A stretch of DNA of 64,000 nt from Dipteris shenzhenensis (taxonomy: Eukaryota; Polypodiophyta; Polypodiopsida; Gleicheniales): assembly GCA_047967505.1 (NCBI GenBank), contig CM106541.1; one strand, given 5' to 3'. This document shows positions 12,031 to 22,961 of the stretch, piece after piece. The notes beneath the pieces were generated by a model. The model worked only from the letters and a program-made list of their open reading frames with translations, searched no databases and was not told the origin of the DNA. Made by a program: the position numbers and the translations under genes. Within the stretch, counting starts at the first letter, position 1. Each line of letters begins with the position of its first letter.

Positions 12031-12546
12031 CATTGAAATGGACAGCGTGTTGACCACCTTGTATCTTTCATGTACCACCTTCATATTTGAGTAAAGAAGG
12101 AAATTTTGATGCTTGTGACACCAAAATGGGCACAGCGCATCAACGCGCTGTCCATTTCGGTATCCCAAGCATCAAAATTGGCCTCTTTTAAGCTTCATAA
12201 CAGGCTTTCAGTGGGGTGGCATTCAGATGTCTTTTGCTTCAAAATGGACAGCGCATCAACGCGCTGTCTTTTTTGGTAGAAAAAGCTTCACAGTTTAGGA
12301 CATTGATATGCTCCCACACTTGCAACAGTCTTCCTACAATAAGATTGGTTGTTCGGATCAAGAATGCTCCCACACTTGACCTGCATGGTGACTTGAAAAT
12401 AAAGTTAGCTTCCAAATCCCAGAGTTACTGTGTCAAGCCATCTTGTGTCAAGTCTTGCTCAATAGTGGCCTTGTATTAGGGTAGCATTTTATATGCCCTT
12501 TTCAGTGAAATGGACAACGTGTTGACGCGCTGTCCATTTTGGTAGA
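12031..12546. repeat. decayed dispersed copies of the palindrome core
   Basis: Four further copies keep the centre of the array unit but have different flanks: about 12031-12056 (GGACAGCGTGTTGACC, half), 12127-12160 (CAGCGCATCAACGCGCTGTCC), shown here in part as GCGCATCAACGCGCTG, 12241-12270 (same core, full hairpin AAAATGGACAGCGC...GCGCTGTC) and 12505-12542 (ACAACGTGTTGACGCGCTGT). Most are flanked by AAATGGACA and its complement rather than AAAGGGCAGC, so they define a sister subfamily. They are spaced 100-260 bp apart in single-copy-looking DNA. Confidence 0.8.
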
Positions 12547-13686
12547 AATAGCACTAAAATGCACATTTTAATGTGAGACTAATGTGTGCTTTGACAGTTG
12601 CATTCAACCTATACATTTTAAGATTTTTATTATATATGAATGCTCTTTGGACATAAGATCTCAAAGAGGAAGAGTTAAGTAGATATAAGGTCGACATAAA
12701 TGTCATCTATGTAGCTTTCAATTCTGCGAGTTATTTTGACCACAAGGATGATTTTGCCAACACATTGTATGCTTTTGCTTTTAATCTACATTCTTGAATC
12801 ATGCCTCAAGTTAAAGGAGGAACTCCTTGATTGAGGAAAGTCCTCTATGGAAGGGGGTGAGAGTTTATGGAATATTGGAAAAATCCCCCAAAAGATCGCA
12901 TGTATATAAATAGACATGCTTAAGTATTCATAGACATGTATGTGTGTTATACATTTATTGTACATTTATTTGTGTCCATATGTCATGTATGAAAATGTCA
13001 AGATGTATATATGGAAGTCTGTTGTAAATGTAAGCATATGCATGGAAGATGCGGTCTCTTCCATTAGCAAATGAGTGCTATATGGGGTTGAGAGTTTGAG
13101 AGGTTATGTGTGTATATGTACATATAAATTCATACATAGATAAGTTTATACATGCATACATAAAACTATTTACATGTGTTTTCTTATTTGTACATAGAAA
13201 AGGATATGCAGACATATGCATAAATATGTGAAAACAGATGTGTTTAAAGATAAATAAAGACATGTGTATAAAGATAAATAAATATGTTTAGATATTCCTT
13301 TATACACATCTATGTATAGGAGTTTGAATGTTAGCTCTATGTATCAATAATAGTGTATTAGTTTGACTGTTAGCTCTATGTATCTTTAATAGTATAGCAG
13401 TTTGACTGTTGGCTCTAAGATAAACTAGACCCTAAATGCATGTGTTCAAAATGATAGTGTAAACATGTCTCTGATTAGTGTTTAAAAAATTTAACAGTTG
13501 TGCTCACATTGAACTCTTGATCTTCATAGAATGTTTTGGAGAAGAATAGCATGTGCTATGAACAATAGATTTTTTCTATAGTTTGCTATGCTATATTTGC
13601 TCTTGGATTAGATTTTCATTGTCTTGCAATCTCATTTCATATGTAACCAGTGTATGAAAAGGTGTTATTTTTGTATTTCATTTTAG
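12547..13686. other. AT-rich upstream region of the ParB-methyltransferase gene
   Basis: No gene. It holds GTATATAAATAGAC at about 12901-12914, a good TATA-box candidate roughly 780 bp before the first recognised coding exon, and AT-rich DNA at 13080-13320 with many CATACATA/TATGTATG words. If that TATA is used, a leader intron ending at TTTTAG (13681-13686) would be needed. The promoter call is inference. Confidence 0.35.
13321..13419. repeat. 39-bp tandem repeat, about 2.5 copies
   Basis: Units starting at 13321, 13360 and 13399 each begin AGTTTGAATG or AGTTTGACTG followed by TTAGCTCTATGTATC or a close variant and TAATAGTRTA. The third copy is partial. Confidence 0.8.
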
Positions 13687-16600
13687 GATGACTGGAAGGA
13701 AAGGTAAAAAGCCCCAAGAGGCTCTACCTCCAAAGTTAGCAAGAGGAAAGAAAATAGATCCCCCTGCCCAATCATCAGTAGGTGGGACAGAAGAACCAGG
13801 GAGTGCGGCAGGTTCTGAGCCTGCTGATACATCCTCTACTCCAAGAGATGAAGGACCAAGATTGGAGGAGGTTGAATTGGATGACACTGAAGTGCAAGTG
13901 GAAGGAGGAGGTGATGTGATTGGAAAATGCAGGATGCTTGATTCAGATCATTGTCCTCGCATTCCATTATGTAGATTGATCCCCTATGCACAAGTACGAG
14001 GACTACGTGATGATGTGTCTTCACTAAAAAGCACATTCCAAGTGGAGGGCTACCTTCTAGAGAAAGGATCTTTCATAGTGTCCATTTGCAAAAGTGATGG
14101 AGAGGAGGTAGTAGTGACAGATGATATGATGGAGAGGGGTCTTCCACTTGGAGAGATGTTGATGAAGAGTTTGAGAATGACTTGCTATCAAGTCATGAAT
14201 TTAAATTTATGTCAAGAAGGATGTTTTTTGTTTGGGAGGGAAATCATAGGACTACTGCTTGGATGAGTGTTATAAAGGATATCTTTCCTACAAACAAAAA
14301 ACGACACATAAGAGTGGTTTGCACGATAATTGATCCTAGAAAAATAAGTGAGATTGCTCTATTGGCTGGCCTATAGCGCATGAATTTGTAAGTACTTTGA
14401 TACCTTTTTTTCTTTCATTATTTTGTGTTGTATAATTCTTTACCTTCATTATTTTTATTTTGTACAAATGAACTAATCTTTTGATGTATCTTGTAGTATG
14501 AATGAGCATGCCATCGTCAAACCTAGCCTCCAAGACACACTCATAAATGCACACAACATTTGTGAGTGTGATCCTACGATATTTATGAAATCATTGTCTC
14601 CTAATGAATTAAAATCCATAGAGAACTGGAGGGCTCATGAGAGTAAAGGAAAAAGGCCTTGGTTTCCATTGACAAGAGGCTATCTTGCAAGATTGGTCTT
14701 TCAGGTTTAATGCTACACTTCTCTTGGTGCTTATTCTCTTTCATTCCTTTTCTTTCTATAAAAGGAAATCTTTTGTGTAGGTTGAGTACAATACAGAGCT
14801 TAAAAAAGCAATTGATAATATATCCACAAAGTTGCCTATAGACCAAAGAATAGAAGCTGAAGGAAAGCAACGCGTCCTGATTCAAAAGAGAATTGCTGAC
14901 AGGATGGGAAAGGTGAGAGTTTAATTCTTCTTGTTGTTACATTTTTAAATCATTTTATGCATCTAACATGCAATGCTTGGATAGGTTTTGAATTGCATAG
15001 ATCCAGGCTTGGGTGAGGCCTGGTAGGAAAAGTTATTTGCCTTGCGATTTGATGGTCTGGACTCTTGTGTAACTTTGGAGAAGCTGCAACTCATAGCAAA
15101 GTCTGATTTGAGATTGGAGAAAAAGATCATTTTTCTTTCCTTGTTAGAGACTACCAAACCAATGAGGGATATGTATTTCATGCCTGTGGGGGATGTGGAG
15201 TATAGAGGGTGAGTTGTTCCTTTCATAAATAAACTTATTTTGTAGTGTTTGTATGTATCATAGAAGTGTCATAAGTCTTAGTTGTGTGAATACTTTGTTT
15301 TTCACTTGTGTAGATGGATTAATAGAGAGATATTTCTTGAGAAAGTAGAGACCCAGGCTTCGAAAGTTCTTGATGACTTGAGGATTGTAACAACCGTGGG
15401 CGTTCCTTTAGAGACACCAAAAGATTACACAATGCAACAGTACATGGAGGACATAAAATTAGAAGGAAGAAAGCATTTGTTCTTAGCTCTACGATCAAAG
15501 GATTCAAAGATTGAGAGTAAGGGAGGAAAGAAAGCAAACGGTCTCTCTGAGCTAGACATGGCTACTCACAGGGTTGTCTACAGGTTGGTCCCTTTTAGTT
15601 TTCATGATGGTGCTTTTCTATTTGTTTTGAAAAGCTTATAACAACATTGAACTTGACAATCATTTTTATTTGTCTCAAATTTTTTGTGAACCTTTCTTTA
15701 TATAGGAGGTCCAAATAATTAGTGATTGTTGATTTGTAGGTATCTTGCTCATTTGGTAAGAGAGAGAAAGATCTTAGAGATTCCAAATTTGTGCAAGAGT
15801 TGGGTGGAAATTGGTCATGCTGCTTGTATGTATCCTCCTGGCATGGACAATCACACTCAATGGGAACTTGAAAATTGTCCTTGGTGGATAGAGTTCCCCA
15901 AGGGACAAGTCTTGGTACGTGAGAGAGACTTTCACAAGAAATATGCTTCATCTAAGGACATTGAAGAAAGTAAGGATAAAATAGGGGGAAGCTCTAGAAA
16001 AACAAAAACACAAGCATAAAAACAAAAACAAGCTCAAAAGAAAGGTAAGAAATATACATACATGTTGAGTTCCTAATATTGTTTATGATGAGGGTTTGGA
16101 ATAGTATACTAACGTTATTCTTTCCTATCCATTTAGATGAGGAGCCATCTAGTCCACCAAGGCAAGATAAGGATCAAATGGAGCATGCAAGTAAGGTTCT
16201 AGTTATTTTTTGTTCTTGCTATCGGTGTTTCAAAATTTCCTTTAGTTGTGTTTGATATAAATTTTCCATGTAGGTTCACAATCTATCACAAAGTTAGTAC
16301 AACATTATGTATTTCATAAGGCACAGTCATCGGATAGTCTATCGACTCGTGGTATCACTCCATTATATGTTTGTATGGTGGGTGATTACATAACCATGGG
16401 CATGGACTTTTCACAGTCCAAGAAAAATGAAAAGTATACTATTTTGCATGAGTTTTTCATGAATGTAGTTAGCCCTGATCGAGACTACATGCGGTTGGGT
16501 AAGAAGATTAAGTGGGCTGCGGATTTTATATTGGTTGACTTTCCCACTGGATTTCCACTTGATGAGAGAGAACCCATCCCAGTTTGGAACCTCTTATTGG

Positions 16601-17831
16601 AGGACCATGTGTGTTATGGGCTTGCTGTTGTAGCAGCTTCGTTATCAGATAGTGGTTGGCTGGTAGTTATATGTCCTATGGCAGGTAAGGTTCAATATCT
16701 AGCACTATTGTTGTTATATGTCCTCTATTCCCATTTTTCTTGTATGAGATAGTGTCATTTGATTGTAGGACACTGTATTTCGTGGATGGAGCACTTTGCA
16801 TTTGTTCAAGGCTTGGAAGTTGTTAGACGTGTAGTCATTCATGACAAGCTTCCACATGGATATTGTAAATACCATGGTATAACTCTTAAGGTATGCTACA
16901 ATTCCATGCATGGTGTGTTGTAATGCTACATTCATGAACTTTTTAATGTGTTACTTTATGTGGGATTGATAGATGCCATGTTATATGTAGTATGCATGCT
17001 AGGTTTTAATGGTAAAATCATATATTTCATTTGTGTTCCATATGTGTGGTCACATGTAGTCTTTCATGCTATGATACTTGTTGGCTAAGGTCATTCTTTG
17101 GTATGTGGTTCTCTATGCATGATTCACAGATGCAGTCATCTATGTTGGCTCTAGTACGTAGAGCTAAGAAGACTCCATCAATTTACTTGGAAGAGAGTGT
17201 TCCACTATTTCAAAACCTTTCCATTGATCCGCTATATCTGATTTATGGACTCACTATGTGCCTCTCAATGAGAGGACAATAGTGCCTATGTCTTCTCAGA
17301 TGGCTCGAGGTGGACTTGAGTGATGTTGCTACTTTGTTGGGTGCCTTTTGTCTCTCTTATGTGTTCCAGGAGGATTGGTTTTGGAGATGGGTTGTGGCAC
17401 AGCTCCTCTCATGCGTGCTTGTCAGGCTACTGGTAGACCTTGTTTTTCTTTTGATTCAAATAGTAGTATTATGGCTACCATTGTTGAGCCACTTGTAGCA
17501 GACCATTCCGGGAAACGGGTGAGGTCAGAGCATAATAGTGATGGGGATGAAGATAGAGTGGACCCCATCACAAATCCATATGATGATTAGTATGGTGCTG
17601 AACTTAGATCTTTCTTTAATGATGTTTGGATATTTTTGGATTGTTGTTATTGTGTCTTTAACGTTTTGACTTACTATGGTTTCAAATGTATGTTTGATTG
17701 TAGTTTGTTACCATGCTATGCAAAAGAAATGGCAAGATTCATGTCAACTGAAAGAAGATATGATGAGAGGCATTCAAACTAGGCCACAACCTCGCATTTA
17801 CTTTGTTGATGATGAGTGTCAAGAGGAGTAG
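13687..17831 (+). pseudogene. intron-rich ParB-like / amino-DNA-methyltransferase fusion gene, damaged copy
   Basis: About twelve exons follow by GT-AG borders and frame: 13687-14387, 14497-14704, 14781-14912, 14985-15208, 15314-15583, 15740-16044 (or 15969), 16137-16190, 16274-16684, 16769-16890, 17130-17309, 17370-17590 and perhaps 17704-17831. Exon 1 has a low-complexity N-terminus, then CRLIPYAQVRG and later FFVWEGNHRTTAWM, matching the ParB/sulfiredoxin pattern with its (D/G)G-x-HR-x-x-A signature. Exon 8 has ADFILVDFPTGFP, in the place of the methyltransferase motif IV (usually [DNS]PP[YFW]), followed by a hydrophobic SGWLVVICPMAG strand. Exon 11 has GGLVLEMGCGTAPLMRAC then GRPCFSFD, the AdoMet-binding motif I. 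Motif IV preceding motif I is the beta-class order of DNA amino-methyltransferases. Breaks: one-base frame changes near 14151 and 17240; stops TAG 14374, TAG 15024, TAA 16017 (avoidable by an alternative donor) and TAG 17588. The domain calls are family knowledge; fusion and pseudogene status are inference from reading by eye. Confidence 0.7.
13688..14387 (+). other. ParB/sulfiredoxin-like domain exon
   Basis: The first recognised coding exon. An acceptor TTTTAG sits directly before G-ATG, so an upstream non-coding exon is likely. Residues 1-75 are rich in K, P, S, E and G. A ParB-like fold candidate follows: IPLCRLIPYAQVRG early and WEGNHRTTAWM late, with a helical stretch SEIALLAGL at the end, as where ParB proteins carry A-x-x-x-A/E-N positions. 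The frame changes by one base near 14151 (reading passes from ...GLPL to RDVDEEFEND...), and TAG at 14374-14376 follows AGL before RMNF. In phage and bacterial ParB-methylase fusions the ParB part is also N-terminal. Confidence 0.6.
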
Positions 17832-18419
17832 AATATGATTTAAGAGACCATTTTGGTGAGAGCTTGGTGATACTTATGAAAAGAAGTCCCATTTTGAATA
17901 TGGTAATATTGCTCTATGTATTATGAAATCCTATGCTTTCAAATGACACTTGGGTCTCTTGACATATGGGTGAGCTAACAGTAATGTGGTAATGTTTCTC
18001 TATGTATTATGCATTCCTATGCTTTCAAATGACACTTGGGTTCTCCCAGATATGGGCGAAATGGTATTAATGTTATTAAGTATGATTTCAAGCAATGTGG
18101 ATGTTTTGATTGTAGGAAAATAAAACCCATTTTAAATGCAGAAGAATTGTTGTGTATGTGATGCAATCCCACGTTTTGAAGTGACACTTCACTTTCTTTT
18201 GATTACTAATGACACATATTGGAAGTTACATTATTGAGATAATTCTAATCAATTTTGTATCTTTTCTTGTACTGTTAGTCCAAAACATCACTTTTTGACA
18301 TCGGGTTTGTATACAGGTCATTTGACACCCAAATCATGTCAACTACAAGAAACATGTATTTCATAGACACAATGTATTTCACATGCACAATTTAAATGGG
18401 ATAGAAAGGACAAATACAA
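17832..18419. repeat. intergenic DNA with an 88-bp-spaced direct repeat
   Basis: No gene. A segment containing CTCTATGTATTATG, CCTATGCTTTCAAATGACAC and TTGGGT occurs at about 17911-17955 and again at about 17999-18043. A weaker third version, GATGCAATCCCACGTTTTGA then AGTGACACTT, lies near 18160-18190. Confidence 0.6.
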
Positions 18420-18720
18420 TTACCATTTGAGAAAGCAAAATGTACAAGATTTTCTGCATGGATAGTCAAATACAATGAAAACATTAAAAAAGGCGTGAGA
18501 TATGTTTGCAACTTTATATGAGGCAAATGAATACCTAGGATCTTGATGAAGAGAAAGCAAATCAATAAAAGCTTTTGACATGCGTATATAGTGAGACTCA
18601 TAGGCATGAATATACAACTTGCAGCCATATGAGGGACTATGAAATATCAATAAATTGCGCAAGTCATCGTCAATAGACTCACTAAAGAATATGAGAATTG
18701 AGTTGTTGGAAAAGTGTTAG
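18420..18720 (-). pseudogene. conserved-looking coding fragment of unknown family
   Basis: Reverse frame from about 18720 to 18420 stays open for about 100 codons, ending in TGA or TAG. It reads like real protein: LIFHSPSYGCKLYIHAYESH, then KAFIDLLSLHQDPRYSFASY and FFNVFIVFDYPCRKSCTFC. No family is recognised. It converges on the ParB-methyltransferase gene. It could be one exon of an unidentified gene or a transposon fragment. Confidence 0.35.
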
Positions 18721-19905
18721 TTGCTTTAGTCTCTCCTATGCTACCAAGTCCAAGTTACATTATCAAGATAATTATAATATATTATCAACTTGCTTTACTC
18801 TCCCAAATATGGAAAGTACATTAAGTTTCATTTTGGAGATTCTTCCCAAATAGTGGATTTCACAAAGCTATGTTGGCTACCTCTATAAGGGATTGTGAAA
18901 AAGATCACTCGCTTTTTTGGGCCCGCTCGCTTTTTCTCGCTCGCTCTATTGACTACCACCTCCATGACTAGAGAGCACCAAGGCTTCCAACAGTTGAGCA
19001 ATATACCCACGTATTCACAGGCAGCCACAAAGGTAGAGAATGTGGGAAGGAGATGATCCGCCATAGCCAAGTAGCCATGGACCTCCTTCTACACAAAGGA
19101 AAGGCAACTCAGCCTGTATATTAGCACCTACAATGACTTCAATGGCTCTTGTAGCATGCATGATCATTCAACAATGTCTCAAGCACAAACCCAAAAGCAC
19201 CATAGCCACTTGTTCACTTATGTTGGTTTGATGCCTCTCTGCCCTACCTTCTAAGGTTTTCCAAACCTTAGGTTTAAAATTGGACATGTGGCAGGTAAAC
19301 TCTAACCATGGCTAGGTCTAATTAATTGGGGTATAGTCAACATTGGATCAAATGAGTGACACATGGCAAAAGTAACCTTATCTTGAGACATCACCCTCAA
19401 TTTCACATCAATATTGACACCTCAGTTAGCCAGTCCACCTCATCAATAGCCACATGGCAATCTACTACCATGTCACTGGGCCATGTCAACACACAGCCCC
19501 TCCTAGGTACACCTAGCCTATCTATGTGAACACATGGTGCCACATCAATAGTGCCTCCTAAGCACTGAGTGCCACATAGGCATAGCCTTGTAAGTAGCAT
19601 GTGACCACCATTTCCATGTCACACTACCACATTACCCTCCATCCACCTCATCATTTGATCACCCTCTTGGGATAAGAAATCAACCATCCTTCCGGCAGCC
19701 ATAACTTTTGATCTAGGGGGAATTTGGAGGTGATCCAAAAGCAAAAATGATCACCAAATCATGCACTATGTGCTGAGCACCTCAGATCTGCATTTCACAT
19801 TATCTATCGGTTAGCATCATTAAATCCTTATCATCGAAAGAACCACTTCCTAATCCATTGCATTGTACCTAGCACTTAAAATGAATCACAATACAGCATA
19901 TTTTA
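18721..19905. other. no gene; probable flank or LTR of the gypsy element
   Basis: 18905-18955 contains repeated CTCGCTTTTT and GCTCGCTCGC motifs, also found near 28020-28070. 19260-19660 is rich in CCACATGG, CATGTCAC and ATCACC words, similar in style to the stretch at 30810-31140. No LTR pair could be matched by eye. Nothing coding. Confidence 0.35.
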
Positions 19906-21036
19906 TCAGGTTTTCTCAGTCTCACACACTTCAATTTTACGAAGACTATTATTAAACTTTCTTCTTACCAAAATCTTTAACTTCGTGACTGGTTGATCTT
20001 TATGCAGTAGCTTCTCCTTGCTCACAATAGGTGTATTCCATAAAGCTGAAGATAGTGATTTACCCGTCACCATCTCGACTGATTGCTGATAAGTGTATTT
20101 GGCTTGCACCAAATCATCAATTGTATCACTGATAATATCATCTGCATCGCCAAACAACTACTTGCCCTTCTCCTTGTGAGACAGAGTCCTCTCCTTTTTA
20201 GGAGTAACATGACTGAATAATGCTGTTACATAAGGAACAATTCTCAAAAACTGATTCGTGGTACAAACTTGCTTTCTAGAAATTTCATGCAATAGCTTTG
20301 TGCACAACAATGTAGCCCATGACACCTTCTCCCCTTGCTCTGCTACCACCAAGCAGGCATAATTTTCCTTTTCCATATAGTCATTGCGAACTAACTAAAC
20401 CACTCGCTCTATGAACCACAGGCTAACTATTGTTTCCTGACAGGATCCCTTACCTTGCTTATCATATAGGAATTCTTAGAGGAATAAGGATTCCCAAACT
20501 CTGCCATCATCACATCATCTCAACACTTATCTAGCTGAATCTCTTCTTCATTGTATGGTAGATGAAAAACTGCAGCTACCAACTCTGGTGTTATTCTAAC
20601 TCCCAAAGAAATTTCTCCTGCCGTGCGCTGCAGTGTCTGGAATTGACTCAAGACTTCGGGGTTATCCCGCCATAGCTTCCCATGGTAAGCATGCAAACTC
20701 GTACAACTTGATCTTCTTCAGCCACACTTTGTTCAACGTCAAATTGAGAAATACCTTGGATTGTTGAAAAATTGGTAGACTCTCAACTATCTACTGCTTC
20801 TTCGATGTTTGCTTTTTTGGTGGTTCATCCGACTCTATTTTTGAATCTTCTGAAACATCGTGCAAATCCTCCTCTGGCAGCTTCACCTCTAATTTTGCCC
20901 TCTTGCTGCGCCGCACAGGTGCTACTTTTAATTTTGGGGCCATCTGTTCACTTGCCATGGCCAACAGCAAATCAAGCTCTTGACATGACCGCAAGAGCTC
21001 TCCTTCATTATGAAGATCCACACTCACAATGGACAT
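19906..21036 (-). pseudogene. additional ORF downstream of gypsy integrase, unknown function
   Basis: Blocks 21036-20791, about 20790-20690, 20376-20158 and 20157-19906 lie mostly in one frame, with in-frame stops and one frame change near 20680. The first block is charged, with a basic patch VRRSKRAKLEVK. The middle reads LWRDNPEVLSQFQTLQRTAG and GVRITPELVAAVFHLPYN. The end reads DDLVQAKYTYQQSVEM. It has the same strand and order as gag-pol and lies between the integrase and the expected 3' LTR. No family is recognised; some plant gypsy lineages do carry extra 3' ORFs. Confidence 0.55.
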
Positions 21037-21407
21037 CCTCCAAGATATACTATCTTGAACACAACTTCGAATAGAAGTCAGAGCAAACTAATACTGGAAG
21101 GGACAAAAATAGTCGAACCCCACACGCGTCAAGTCAAACTGAAGAGAATTTTTATAATGACGAAATTTTACCAACTGTAATCAGACTAGATGAACCGACA
21201 ATGCCGACCGTTACATCAATCTCCCACCTTGGGCACGAAGAATCATCACTCGCATGCATGAAACATCACCCATAGTACAGACAGTACTACTAATGCATTC
21301 GAAACTTTAGAAGTTCGGAACCTAAATTATGGCTCCGCATTCGGATCTTCATTGCTTCGGAACTTTAGATCTTGAATCATAGCTCTGCATTCGGATCTTG
21401 CATCGCT

Positions 21408-22499
21408 TCAAAACTTCAGATCTTCAAACCTGCAAGCAATCACTGGACACCACTTTGCCACCATGCACTGCACCACCAAAACCTCTACCACAAGCTCCAC
21501 AGAAAGTGTTGGAGCATGATATGGTTTCAACTGATACCCATTGATTGGTTTCGGAATTGTATTCGCATACATATCCTCCAATTTGAATGTTCCCTCTCCC
21601 AATACCTCAACAATCTTGTGGGGACCATTATATCTCAATTTTGGTTTACCAGGACAAGGGCCCAGTTTAGAATTAAACATCAACACTAGATCCCCCTTCT
21701 AGAACACCTTAAATTTGATATTCCTATTGACGCATGCTTGTCTCCACTTCTGGATCACATCTAAAATGTATGAGCTAACAACCCAATCCTCTTCCAACTT
21801 TAGCAGCTACTGGATCCTATGATGAGCTGACTCTTCTGGAGACAATCTGCATTCAGCCACTATTTGAAGACTTGGTACAATGAACTCCATTGGAACCATA
21901 GCTTCACACCCGTATACCAAACGAAACGGTGTCATTCGAGTAGTTATCTTGTATGCTGTCCGGAATGCCCATAACGTCGAATGTAACTTCTGGTCCTAAT
22001 CAGTTCTATTCTTTGAAACTATTCTCCTGAGGATTTTCTTAAATATCTTATTTGAATTCTCAGCCTGACCATTAGCTTGTGGATAATACGTAGTTGATTT
22101 CTTATGCACAATCATATGTAAACTTGTAAGCTTTTTCGTTACTTTGTCCATAAAATGAACTCCTTGATCGGATACTATCTCAATTGGACACCCAAATCTA
22201 GTCATGATATTATAATATAAAAACTTAGCTGTGCTTGTAGCTGTATTATCCCTCAAAGCAATTGCTTCCACCCACTTTGTATAGTAATCTATAGCCACCA
22301 GGATATACTTGTTCCTAGTATACTTGGCACGTGGTTTGATAGGACCCATAAAATCAAGCCCCCATTTCTGGAAAGGACCTAGAGGTAGTACAGGTTGGTG
22401 TGGCATTTTGTCTGCATCTGTTGGTCTTCCATCTTGCTGACAAGGTAAACAAGTCTTGGCAAATTCATGAGCATCCTTCAAGACTATGGGCCACCACAA
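21408..22499 (-). pseudogene. gypsy integrase
   Basis: 22499-21996 contains part of the zinc-binding region (CLPCQQDGR) and the catalytic core: [10 protein letters not shown] (first Asp), IVSDQGVHF (second Asp) and [16 protein letters not shown] (Glu). After a stop near 22000 the protein continues with HSTLWAFRTAYK and, at 21686-21408, KLRYNGPHKIVEVLGEGTFK, the GPY/F-like C-terminal module. The D,D,E residues survive but stops interrupt the frame. Confidence 0.85.
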
Positions 22500-22772
22500 A
22501 CCGGCCTAAAGTATCTTTTTCCCAGTGATGTCACTTGAATAGTGCCCTCCCAAACTTCTAGCTTGTGCTTTCATCAACAGAGCATTTCTCTTATAATCTA
22601 GGACACACCTCCGGATCACACCTGATCAATGCCTCTCCTATACAACACTCTAGCTATGACAAAAAATGGTTTACTCTGTAGTACAAATTTTGTCCTCTAG
22701 ACAAGATCTTGGGACAATGACTGAGTTACCACCCCATGTGTCAAAAACAGCAATCATCTGATCATACCAATC

Positions 22773-22961
22773 CTACCCTTCCTCTGTACTAACAGAAAAT
22801 AAATGAGCATCAGGTAGATCATCTTGAACCCCCACAGGTTCTTCACCACTCAGCAATCTGCTTAAATAATTTGCAACAACATGATGTTTTCCAGGTGTAT
22901 GCACAATGTCATAATCATATTCTTGAACTAATAGTATCCACGTAGGTAGTCGGCTAGACAA
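22773..22961 (-). pseudogene. gypsy RNase H C-terminal and connection segment
   Basis: LPTWILLVQEYDYDIVHTPG then KHHVVANYLSRL matches the end of the gypsy RNase H domain, where the tether to the integrase begins (normally ...HTPGKxNxxADxLSR). The upstream RNase H core at 22970-23440 is only partly readable because of stops. Confidence 0.75.

Noticed and set aside
11301-12546. CRISPR-like array of palindromic repeats
   Set aside because: The units are full hairpins without uniform spacers, they occur in both orientations, and the window is eukaryotic. There are no cas genes.
13687-17831. Bacterial or phage contamination as the source of the ParB-methylase
   Set aside because: The coding blocks are separated by AT-rich introns with canonical GT-AG sites and correct phases, and plant retroelements lie on both sides in continuous sequence.
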